A program made the position numbers and the translations under genes. From NCBI GenBank assembly GCA_024734495.1, contig JALMQS010000099.1:72849764-72913763 (forward strand): a stretch of DNA of 64,000 bases, in the 5' to 3' direction. Positions 54,140-63,722 of the stretch are shown piece by piece; positions within the stretch are counted from its first letter, which is position 1, and each line of letters opens with the position of its first letter. The notes under the pieces are model-generated. The model saw nothing but the letters and a program-made list of their open reading frames with translations, ran no database searches and was not told the origin of the DNA. The stretch comes from Forficula auricularia. Its lineage: Eukaryota > Arthropoda > Insecta > Dermaptera > Forficulidae.

Positions 54140-54437
54140 AGCACCTGGAGCCACCGAGCGATGCACGGTAACTAAATTAAAAAAAATACAAATATATATA
54201 ATACATGCCCCCTGGACCCCCCCCCCCCCCGAAACCACGTACCTCGCCCCCACCACTGCATCCCAAACGCCACACCCACTAATAATTACATTAATTAAGA
54301 AAAGATCAATTAAGATGAAATTTGTCGAGGTCCAGACCTAGTCAGATCGTTTTCTCATCCTCAAAACTTGTTAATAGATTTTGTTTCATCAAAATCGATA
54401 AAGCCGTTTTCAAAATAGAACTAAGATACAAATATAT
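54140..54437 (-). mobile_element. Helitron of the ~820-bp family, internally deleted, minus strand
   Basis: On the minus strand the 5' interior (TTAGTTCTATTTTGAAAACG, ATTTTGATGAAACAAAATC) and the C/G-rich block (54210-54265) precede the 3' hairpin ACCGTGC-ATC-GCTCGGT (one mismatch) and GGCTCCAGGTGC. Confidence 0.65.
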
Positions 54438-55800
54438 ACACCAATACCTCACTTTGCGTCGGGGTTACGTTCTAAAAAAACACGACTCAAAGTGAATTTA
54501 GATTTTCTATAGCAAACCATGTAAAGATCGAAGATAGGTTCCAGGGTTACGAAAATACTACTTTTTAAAAAGAAAATTGAACAAAGTAAACATTTAAAAA
54601 ACAAAAATAATATAAAATTTACCGCCTTACTGTGTGACGTAATTTATGGACGGCCCCTTACTTTTACATTTAAGTCGTAAATGATTGCTAAGACAAATTT
54701 TAAAAAGTCGAAACAATGACCATCCCCGAAATCTTATTTTCATTACGTTTATCCGAAATTTCTTTGGTTAGAAACTTGAAAATTTCTAGGGAGCTTACTT
54801 TTAAGTCTTAAATGCTTGCTAGGAAGTATTTTGAGCGTATTAGGGAGGGATGGGGCTTCTACTCTTGGCAATACACATTTTTCAAGAAAAGTAAAAAAAA
54901 AATCACGAATTTATCACAATTTATTTCGAAGTAGTGAATCTAAAACCTTGAAATTTGGTATATCTATTGGTTACTTATAAAACGTTAATAATTTCTAAGA
55001 ACTTAAAGATTTGAAAAAATGACAAACTTTAAAATCACGTTTTCATCACGTTTATCCGAAATTTCTTTGGCTAGAATATTGAACATTTCTATGAAGTTTA
55101 CTTTTAAGACTTAAATGCTGGATAAGAAATTTTTTGAGCATATTAGGGAGGGAGAAGGGTGTGTTTTAGGGAGCGATACCAACAACGTTTCTACTCTCCC
55201 TAATACAAATTTTTCAAGATGGTCGATTTTTTTTTTTTTTTTTTTTTTGAAAATCCCTAGCCTGTATTGTTGATAGAGGTTTCTATGTGTGTGTGTGTTT
55301 ATATGCTTGTATTAGATTTTTTCCAAGTCAACTTGACAAGGAATGCCTTTTCTAGCAAATACTATAGCGTGAACAAGAGGCGCAAAAGACACGTGTCCTC
55401 TCCGGGTTCTTCAAATGTAAATAATAAAATAACATCAAGTCAAATAGATTGAGAGAAAGAAAAAGAAAAATGGAAAAAAAATGATCACGTGACAATTGTA
55501 TGCAAATTGAGCATCTTCTTTCAGTCCCGTCATGAATAGAATTAAGGCACACCAAGAAATACACGTCAAAAAGATTGATTATTTATTCATAAATGATTCA
55601 CAATGATGCGTTATAGATGTTCTAGGAAAGCATTAAAGTCTCCCATACTATTTATGGGAAAAGTTTCTATGTATAATATCTTCATTTATTTTTACACGCC
55701 CCTAAGAATAGGCAACAAACAGATCGAGAAGATACTAGATTCTGGCATTACTGTAAGAAGCGGTGGTTTATTTTTTATTTATATATATTTTTAACTATTA
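54438..55800. other. No gene; two related ~300-bp segments and a MITE scrap
   Basis: 54634-54657 is a terminus of the ACGTCAC MITE (TGTGTGACGTAATTTATGGA). 54720-54870 and 55030-55200 share ATTACGTTTATCCGAAATTT (with CATCACG variant), CTTTGGTTAGAA and TATTAGGGAGGGA, suggesting a tandem duplication. Poly-T at 55227-55249. The short ORFs show no domain. Confidence 0.4.
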
Positions 55801-55805
55801 AATAA

Positions 55806-56345
55806 ACAGCTAAAGCTGCAGCGCGCAAGCTTGGTCTCCTATTTAGGTCTAGACGCTGTTATACTCCCAGTCAACTTCTTATACTATATAAGGCTCAAAT
55901 TCATCCCTGTCTCGAATATGGCTCTCACCTGTGGAGGGGTGCCTCCAAGTATTCTCTTGCTAAACTGGATGTAATTCAGAAGCGACCAATTAAACTAATA
56001 GGAGACCCGGCTCTAACCAACTCACTCGACTCCCTGGCTCACCGAAGAACCGTTTCTGCCCTTTCTCTGTACTACAGATACTATCACGGTGTCTGTTCAG
56101 TCGAGCTGAAATCAATTATCCCCCCTAATGCCCTCTTTACGAGAAACACGCGGTTTTCAAACGCTCAGCACCCCTTCGCTGTCAAATTGGATAAAAGTCG
56201 AACAAGCGCTTTCGCCAACTCTTTTATCCCTTTGACCTCCAGGGACTGGAACTCGCTCCCTGCCACCATCTTTCCCGCGACTTATAACCTTCAGCTATTT
56301 AAGACCCGTATCCACAGATACCTTCGACCCCCGCCCAACCCATAA
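55806..56345 (+). pseudogene. Jockey-like non-LTR retrotransposon, C-terminal 180 codons uninterrupted (copy J5)
   Basis: The frame from 55806 (a stop precedes at 55803) has no ATG start because it is a 5'-truncated tail. It reads AARKLGLLFRSRRCYTPSQL, LILYKAQIHPCLEYGSHLWR, GASKYSLAKLDVIQKRPIKL, SLDSLAHRRTVSALSLYYRY, YHGVCSVELKSIIPPNALFT, ANSFIPLTSRDWNSLPATIF, PATYNLQLFKTRIHRYLRPP and ends at TAA 56343-56345. This is the thumb and C-terminal region that follows the RT catalytic core in jockey-type LINEs. The frame is fully open with no disablement besides truncation, so the insertion is probably younger than J1 and J3. Confidence 0.92.
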
Positions 56346-56460
56346 AATTCTTTCTTCTCCTTTTCACGATGGAGGGGCCAACCCAGGCCTTTAGGGGTTG
56401 CACCTTTTTGGTGTAACTCCTTCTCTCATCATTATCATAAAAAAAGAAAAAAAACAATTC
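56346..56460 (+). mobile_element. 3' UTR and tail of J5
   Basis: CACGATGGAGGGGCCAACCC, AGGCCTTTAGGGG and GTAACTCCTTCTCTCATCAT then an A-rich end (AAAAAAAGAAAAAAAAC). The same UTR is seen on the minus strand at 39915-40000 and 16972-17040. Confidence 0.8.
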
Positions 56461-57771
56461 TTTAATATCTACGAGTATATACCGGGTGAGTTTTTTTTAT
56501 CTTGAGACAGTCTTATAACTCAAAAACAGTGCATTATATGAAAAAAGTTTCAAATAAAAGCTTATTTATATCAGGGGGAAACTAAATTACGCTATTCTTT
56601 TCCGACCTAGGACAAGCTTTCATGGGTATTTCAAGGTCAAGTTTTGTTTTTTAAATGGAAACCTAATTTTTCTTTCCATATCCTAAATCTACAAAAAAAT
56701 AAACTGCAACGGATCGTTGCTAAACTTTATCCAAATTCATTTGAAATATTAATATGTTCTAGAGTAAAGTACTTTAAAATATAATTTTACTAAAAACTTT
56801 ATTTAATCTTTTTTGTGGGTCCAAAGGTACTTAATTAGGATATTAAATTTCATCAAAATTGGTTAAGTTATTTTCAAGATATTTAGAAAAAACTAAAAAA
56901 GTACTGAAATAAAGTACTAATGTTTGTGGACCGATATGTACCAAAAACTAATCAGCGCTTCATTTTGTTAAAATACTGGTAGGTTTTCAATTTCAATTCA
57001 TTCGGTGCAACGGTGTGGAAAAATTCGTGGACGAAAAAAACGATAACACACATACATCCATCCATCCATCCGCACGCACTTCCAAAAAAAATGGCACTTT
57101 TTGGCCTCTCGGCGAGATCCCAGGTAATTTTTGGCAAAACCGTCACGTGCTAAAATTCAATCTCATTGAATACTTCAATTTGTGACCTTAATTGAGTCCA
57201 TGGGTTCCGTAGTCTTTACCTGAGGACCCTTTGAAGTCGCGCTTGCCGCGAGAGCGATTCCAATACTTTCTCCCATGCTTCGCATTGGATAAAGTAAAAA
57301 ATGAATAACTTTCATAAGAACTATTTTTTATACTACATCAAATGAAAAAAATATTAAATCAATTAGATCTCAAAAGAAATCCAAACAATAATTAGTCTTA
57401 ACAGTTATATCCAACTTAAATATATTATTATACCATATAACTAGTATAAGAGTATAAAAATAATCGATTTTTTTTCTTTTAATTTTAACGAGATATTCTA
57501 AATTCATGGTCATTCATTAAACAAAAAAACAAAACGAACAGAGATAGAAAAAGAGAGAATAAATAAAAGCTTGTAAAAAAATTGTAAGCAGTATATATAT
57601 TCTCTTTAGATAAATAATATTACCAATTTTTCATGTCAAAGTTTTACAATAATCCCTATAATTATTTATAAAAGATTATTATTAATGGGCGTTAGTTTTA
57701 GTGATAATCAAATAAATAAATCTATCTCTCTTTATTTTTGTCTAACATCTTATTTTTACTTAATTATGAGC
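56461..57771. other. No gene; moderately complex sequence
   Basis: 57052-57075 has (CATC)n. 57095-57250 has GGCCTCTCGGCGAGATCCC and TCCATGGGTTCCGTAGTC, probably a dispersed repeat. No domain-bearing ORF. Confidence 0.35.
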
Positions 57772-58055
57772 CATTCCACGCCAAATCGTACGGTTTGAGA
57801 AATTTTAATTTTTGATTTCCTTCATTTTTTGACATTTTTTAGTACCCATCAAAAAACTCTTTCTCTGGTAAATTTTGAAATTTTTTTTGATCACCGGTTT
57901 AAAAGATCAAATTGTGAAAAAAACGGTCTTTTTTCGGTTTTTCGCTCATAAAATTTTCAAAAAAGGTCCAAATTCAAAAAAAAAAAAATTTTGAATTTTT
58001 TTTTACCCTACTTTTTAGAAACTATTTCTTTTCGATTATTCAAAATTTCAAAAGT
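57772..58055 (+). mobile_element. Half-copy of foldback family F2
   Basis: TGAGCCATTCCACGCCAAAT, CGTACGGTTTGAGAAATTTT and GATCACCGGTTTAAAAGATC match one arm of 15799-16443. Confidence 0.75.
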
Positions 58056-58059
58056 ATAT

Positions 58060-58345
58060 ATATTATTTATTTGTTTGAGACTATAGTTTCGAAGACTTGG
58101 TCTTCATCATCAGTCTTTTTTAAATTGTAAATATTGTTTTTCATGGAGTCAATACCGTATGGATATTGAAAATTTGATGTTTCTTCACTGGTGGTCAGTT
58201 GAGGTTAGATGATGAAGACCAAGTCTTCGAAACTATAGTCTCAAACAAAATAATATATATATATATATATATATATATCATCTGGATATATATGTGTGTA
58301 TGTTTATTTGCATCAAGCAGAGGACAACATCTTTGTTTCTCTTTG
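58060..58345. repeat. PLE terminal repeats in inverted orientation
   Basis: The left arm carries an intact minus-strand hammerhead (58079-58113). The right arm has a plus-strand copy (58206-58240) in which CTGATGA reads TAGATGA, so it should be dead. The right arm continues through a (TA)n run into TGTTTATTTGCATCAAGCAG and AGGACAACATCTTTG. CTGACCACCAGTGAAG... at the centre matches 52530-52545. Confidence 0.83.
58079..58113 (-). ncRNA. Hammerhead ribozyme motif (minus strand)
   Basis: Minus strand: CTGATGA (58113-58107), extra T, perfect stem II GAAGAC-CAA-GTCTTC, GAAA, stem III CTATAG, GTC (58081-58079), inner stem I GA/TC. Same sequence as the motif at 52615-52649. Confidence 0.85.
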
Positions 58346-58732
58346 TGGAGGATATTAAAAATTAAAATTTCTCCAACCCTCCGTTTGGCGTTGAATGCCC
58401 GTTATATTTACTTATTGAAATTGGCAGGTGGTTATATGGGAATTGCCTTAAAATGGTAACCTCTATTATTTATACTGCACTCTCTCTAGGAAAAACTCCA
58501 TATTGGAGCACCATATAAATATAAACAATGCCTGGTGGCTATTTACTGAACTATTAAGAGTGAGGGAAATGATTAGTGTTCCAATGCTAGTTTGTTAAAT
58601 TTGAAAATTAATATGGAAAATATCCTCTGATAGGTTTATATCATCAAAAAAGATGGTTTCAGTTGGAAACTATAAAATTATGTTTTACTTAGAGAAAGTG
58701 GTGTAGGTTTTAGGTGAAACATGATATTAATC

Positions 58733-59409
58733 AATAAAGTAAAGGGTGTGTAGTTTCACAGTGAATGAAATAAAACTCAAAGAGGTTTATACAAACTCAA
58801 TATATTTCGGATTATTAGTCCATCATCAGGAGTTTTCAGGTTAAAAACTAATATTATTTGAACAGTGATCACAAAATATAACATCTAAATCAAACGTACC
58901 AATATAACAAAATATAACATCTAAATTATACGTACCAATATAACAAAATATAACATCTAAATCATACGTACCAATATAACGCAAGAAAAACATCAACATT
59001 TAACAATAATGAATTTAAATTTAATTATTATAAAATTAAAAAAAAATTTTAATTTTGTAATAATTAAATTTAAATTCATTATTGTTAAATGTTGATGTTT
59101 TTCTTGTGTTATTTGGTACGTATGATTTAGATGTTATATTTTGTTATATTGGTACGATGATATAGATGTTTTATTTTGTAATATTGGTACGTATGATTTA
59201 GATGTTATATTGGTACGTATGATATAGATGTTATATTTTGTAATATTGGTACGTATGATTTAGATGTTATATTTTGTGATCACTGTTCAAATAATATTAG
59301 TTTGTAAACTGTAAACTGTGGACTAATAATCCGAAATATATTGAGTTTGTATAAACCTCTTTGAGTTTTATTTCATTCCCTGTGAAACTACACACCCTTT
59401 ACTTTATTA
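58733..59409. repeat. 676-bp palindrome with internal ~36-bp tandem repeats and a hammerhead
   Basis: The axis is near 59044. The arms match from AAAGTAAAGGGTGTGTAG / CTACACACCCTTTACTTT to the centre. Units of TAACATCTAAATCATACGTA and CCAATATAACAAAATA recur 3-5 times per arm, with a different copy number in each arm. The left arm holds the complete minus-strand hammerhead; the right arm has lost CTGATGA by deletion. Confidence 0.88.
58793..58835 (-). ncRNA. Hammerhead ribozyme motif with AUU triplet (minus strand)
   Basis: Stem I GAGTTT/AAACTC is a perfect 6 bp (plus 58830-58835 and 58793-58798). Core CTGATGA (58829-58823), extra T, short stem II GGA...TCC, GAAA (58808-58805), stem III TATA, then TT so that the triplet is AUU. 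AUU obeys the NUH rule but is usually slower than GUC. Confidence 0.72.
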
Positions 59410-60063
59410 ATTTATAAAATTCTGATTTAATAGAAATGGAATCTTATATAAGAAATAGATGAAGGAATTATATTGGATAACAAAGGCATGGGATTAAGAT
59501 GATGCCGATGACTCAGCCCCTGGGATCAAGAACAATATATAATGGCATTTTACGAGTGTGAATATTCCAATGGGGATTTGGGTCTGGAATTAAACGACCC
59601 CGATTATGGAGGGGTAGTAAATTCTCCTGTGCAATTGACACACAGCAAGCCGAGGGGGTCAATGGATCAGTTTCCCCTAGGGAATTGCCACACACACACA
59701 CACACACACGCGCGAAGTTATTCTAAAAATATTCCCTTGGCATGTTTATTTCAGATGAATTCCACACAATTTTTGTGTTTGATTTCCAAACGTTTTCCAG
59801 TTCGTTTGAATTTTCTTTCCGCTGGGTTGTTTTTTGTTTAATATCCCGTTTTATTGAAAATTTAAAATTAAATTTAAATTTCTAACTCGAGATGAATCAA
59901 GCTAAGCCGAATTTTCTTCATTTAAAAGATATCATAAATGTAATGATTAAAAACTTGTGTACCTATATTGTGGTAATATTTGCAAATAACTGAAAATTAC
60001 AATTATGATGTTATTTTCCAAAAATAAAAAATTTCAATTTTTATTTCCAATTTCATCATGAGT
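59410..60063. other. Mixed; (CA)n microsatellite; no gene
   Basis: (CA)n at 59690-59711. ORFs of 64 and 99 codons overlap it and have no domain. 59480-59830 is of higher complexity and may be unique sequence. Confidence 0.35.
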
Positions 60064-60071
60064 GTCTAAAC

Positions 60072-60383
60072 CTTAGACCATGAAATATATAGACACGCCC
60101 TCTGCTACACTCCACACAGAGTGAAGTGAGGCCAACATCGCCTACAAATGACGTCACGTTCTAGCATAAATATTTTGGTATATTAATTTAATATTAATTT
60201 GCGATTATTGGAATCCAAAATAAATAATCTAAACTACGATAAATTTATCTCAATGTATAATAATTCCTATAGTGGCCATGCTATTTCTGGGTGTTCCTAC
60301 CTACAGATGATGTCACATTCTCTAGTTGATGTTGGCCTCACCAAATCGACACCAGGGCGTGTCTATATATTTCATGGTCTAAG
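60072..60383. mobile_element. 312-bp inverted-repeat element with a perfect 8-bp target duplication
   Basis: GTCTAAAC at 60064-60071 and 60384-60391. Termini CTTAGACCATGAAATATATA then GACACGCCCT are mirrored at 60354-60383. Subterminal GAGGCCAACATC / GATGTTGGCCTC and TGACGTCA / TGATGTCA are also mirrored. The 8-bp duplication fits hAT or P/Merlin-like elements; the CTTAGACC end is not the usual hAT CA(G) start. The 71-codon ORF is chance. Confidence 0.88.
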
Positions 60384-60729
60384 GTCTAAACCGAAAAATG
60401 GAGGAAGAAAATGAAAACAATAGATACCTACACTATATTAAAATTGTGGAGATTTATAATTTTTTCTCATAATAGGGTTTAAGCTACAATTCGGTATTCT
60501 ATAATATAAAAATTTTTTTCCGATTTTCATTTTGAAACCGAAAGTTCTGAAACTAATCAATTCAAAGTATATAAAAGCTTTTCTTTTAGAAATATAACAG
60601 TTGGCACCAGAAGAAACTTTCTGCAACTTTGGGTAATTGTGTTATTGTTAGTAGATATAGAATTCAAACAGACGGACACACATACAGACAAAAATGTTTG
60701 AAAATAATGTTTCCTTACGTTATATATGT

Positions 60730-61143
60730 TGGAGTAAAAACCCGTTTTTTTTAAGTAAGACCGGGTTCTTGCTAGTTAAAACGGGTTTCACCGAATACCT
60801 TTGTGACAACTAGAGTTTACTAATGTTGTATGAGTTTGGTCCAAAGGTCTAGAATCTTCATTTTCGACCTTCTGCCTCCTTTTGAGTGTTTATTTTCAAA
60901 AAATGTAGAACGGAAATGTCAAAAATTACATCCTCTACAACTTTGCTTCTAATTTTTGACATTTTCGTTCAACATTTTTTGAAAATAAACACCCAAAAGG
61001 AGGCAGAAGGTCAAACGTGAAGATTCTAGACTTTTGAACCAAACTCAACCAACATCAGTAAATTCTAGTTGCCACAAAGGTACTCGGTGAAACTCGTTTT
61101 AACTAGTAAGTACCCGTTCTTACTAAAAACGGGTTTTTACTGC
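60730..61143. repeat. Long inverted repeat (~410 bp)
   Basis: AGTAAAAACCCGTTTTTTTT and AAAAACGGGTTTTTACT ends. The arms share CTTCTGCCTCCTTTTGAGTG / CACCCAAAAGGAGGCAGAAG and AATTTTTGACATTTTCGTTC. The centre is near 60935 (CTCTACAACTTTGC). No ORF. Confidence 0.8.
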
Positions 61144-61330
61144 AATATATATATATATATTTTTTAACATATATATCCTTGCATGATCTACTTGGTGGAT
61201 TCTACCTGGGAAAAAAATTAAATATTTAAATAATAAGCTGACGTGTTCTGATGTGGCCATCCACTTGACTTTACCATACAACCTGGCCCCTCTCCTTATA
61301 TTTAATTATTAATAAAATTATTTATAATCA
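61144..61330. other. AT-rich spacer
   Basis: Nothing recognised. Confidence 0.3.
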
Positions 61331-61830
61331 TGTAGGGGGGGGGGTTAGTTTTTGCATTTTTAGATTACTGTGGGCCCACGGATTATATATACAAAATTTG
61401 ATTGAGTTTGGTACAAGAGCCAAGATTTTCATTTTTTGACCCTACACCCCCCCCCCCCATTCGGGAGGTTAATTTTTGCATTTTTAGACTTCTGCGGGTC
61501 CGCTGATTATGTATACAAAATTTGGTTGAGTTTGGTACAAGGGCCTAGATTTTCATTTTTGACCCTACACCCCCCCCCCCCTTTGGGCGGTTAATTTTTG
61601 CATTTTTAGACTTTTGGGGTCCCAATGATTATGTATACATATCGGTGAGTTTGGAAAATGGCCAAGATTTTCATTTTTTGACCCTATACACCCCACCCCA
61701 CCCCTCACCCCATTTTGGGCGGTTAGTTTTTGCATTTTTAGATTTCTGGGGTTCCACTGATTGTGTATACAAAATTTGGTTGAGTTTGCTCAAATGGCCT
61801 AGATTTTTAATTTTTTAACCCCCCTCCACC
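61331..61830. repeat. Tandem repeat, ~115-135-bp unit, four copies, separated by C-runs
   Basis: GGTTAGTTTTTGCATTTTTA (or TTAATTTTTGC) recurs near 61344, 61467, 61589 and 61725. Each is followed by TATACAAAATTTGGTTGAGT, a GATTTTCATTTTTTGACCCT block and a C-run of 6-14. Single diverged units lie at 16.7 and 51.2 kb. Confidence 0.85.
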
Positions 61831-62864
61831 CCCCTTAATTTTGGGTCAATATGCACCAAAATCTAATCAGCTCTTAATCTCAATGGACCAAAACTACGTG
61901 TGAAATTTGGTTTCGATATTCACACTAGTTTTCGAGCTAGCTCGTCAACAAAAATGCCATGGTTTCGCTCAATTTTTTTAATCAATATAGTTTCAGCCGT
62001 TTTTGAGATATTTCGAAAAAAGAAGGAAAAAAAACACTTTTTTTATGCACGATTACAATATTTGACCATACCCTGTATGGTAAAGTAAACATTTAATAAT
62101 GTAATTATTTGTCTCCAAGATGACGCCCAAGGGCCCGTGTAGGGGGGCACAGACTGCAGACCCGCACGCCCGACTCGCACTTGGCCGGCATATTGATTTA
62201 ATTTCGGAGATATAAGAAAGTATGTTTGAATGACGTATCACTTTTCGTGACACCCTGAACGCCTTAGGGTACGAGTACTAGCATATATAGTTATTCCCGT
62301 GAAAATACATGTTGTAATGTATTTTATTGCTTTTTATTATAAATCAAAAAAAATATATATATATAGGTATATATATTTTTATTGAATATATTTCAACCTT
62401 TTTGATGTTGCAAGATACAATAGGGATACACACACCTAAATAAAAAAAAATAACAAGCAAAAGAATATCCTGACAAATTCCTAAAACATGATTTGTAGTT
62501 GTTGTTTCACACTTATCACTTGGGGGAATAATTTAATACACCGAAGAGTTAGCGCAGGCTCGTTAGTCAGTGTCAGTGGGCGACATTATGTTAGATAGGT
62601 ACGTTAGGACTAGGTAGGTACCAAATTTCAAGACTCCATAAAAGGAAAGAGCAAGTTCATTTCTATGCAAATGCCCTTCCTTCTATATATAGGAATAAAA
62701 AAATTCTTTGTTCTTTAAAACGTGAACTTTCACCTCAAAATATAGGAATTAATTGACAAGTGAGAAACGTTATTTAATATACTATATAATCAATTTAAAA
62801 AGGGATCATTAATTTTATAATATTACATTAAAATCTAAGCAAGTTAAAATATCTATAAATTAAA
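61831..62864. other. No gene; dispersed-repeat scraps
   Basis: 61855-62080 is related to 38880-39170 (AAAATCTAATCAG, ATGCACGATTACAA). 62130-62190 has GC-rich text with CCGACTCGCACTTGGCCGGC, the reverse of the 53.52-kb repeat start. The rest is AT-rich with TA runs. Confidence 0.35.
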
Positions 62865-63722
62865 TCCTTCTATCGTATCTTATCGTATTAAACGAGCAAT
62901 TCTTGTATATACTAAAATAGAATCGGTTTCTCGAAAACGTCTCTAACGAATTGGATGAAATTCACTGGTTAGGGGGTTTTTGTATTGACATTTCGATCTG
63001 TCACAGTCTCATCTTCGGCTAAATTGTTTTTGATGGATTTTTTGTTAATTGAAATAATTATTCACAGGTGGTTGTTTGAATATTTTGTCTCGATAAAAAT
63101 GTTTAATTACATTTTTATTCAATTTCCTTTTAATAATTAATTGGGTGTTTTTAATTTTAAATCCCACAAATGGATCATTACAAGTATTATTATATATTAG
63201 AATTTACTAATTTAATTAATTTAAGGTATTTTTCAATTTTCTATAAAATATTTATTTATTTCTTTATCTTAAAAAATCCGAGAATTCGAAGGATCGTTCC
63301 TCCTTCTTCAGGATTTAAAAAGGTCAACGAAAGAACCTCCATGTTTATTAATATTATTTTTAATTGCAATTATATTCAAAACTTTGTGGCCAGTGATACG
63401 TCTTGATGAAGGCCATAGTGGGTCAAAACGCTTGAAAAAATAATATATAATTTTTAAGGATTTAGGTGTCGGTTCTAGGTGAAACATTATAAGTAACTTA
63501 TGAGGAGAATTTTCTAGGTTAGGTTTCAGTTCCTTTTGTGAAACCTAAACTAGAAAATGCTCCTCATAAGTTACAAATAATATATAAATTAAATTTTATT
63601 TTATTTTGGCTGCGAATAAAAATCGACCTTTTTACCTGAATTTAAAATTATTAATAATATTAATATATCGCTTTTAACTGAATCAAAAAATTACCGAGCA
63701 TCGCTCGGTGTTCCAGGTACTA
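62865..63722 (+). mobile_element. Helitron of the ~820-bp family (copy 3) containing PLE debris
   Basis: A|TCCTTCTATCGTATC and ATTAAACGAGCAATTCTTGT at the 5' end. Hairpin ACCGAGC-ATC-GCTCGGT and TTCCAGGTAC|TAC at the 3' end. Between about 63290 and 63590 is foreign PLE-type sequence with decayed hammerhead text: CTGAAGAAGGAGG on the minus strand at 63321-63309, and TTGATGAAGGCCATAGTGGG with GTCAAAAC at 63403. It is followed by the GGATTTAGGTGTCGGTTCTA hairpin unit. Confidence 0.75.

Noticed and set aside
58206..58240. Plus-strand hammerhead partner
   Set aside because: The core reads TAGATGA instead of CUGANGA, changing C3 and U4, so it is not counted as intact.
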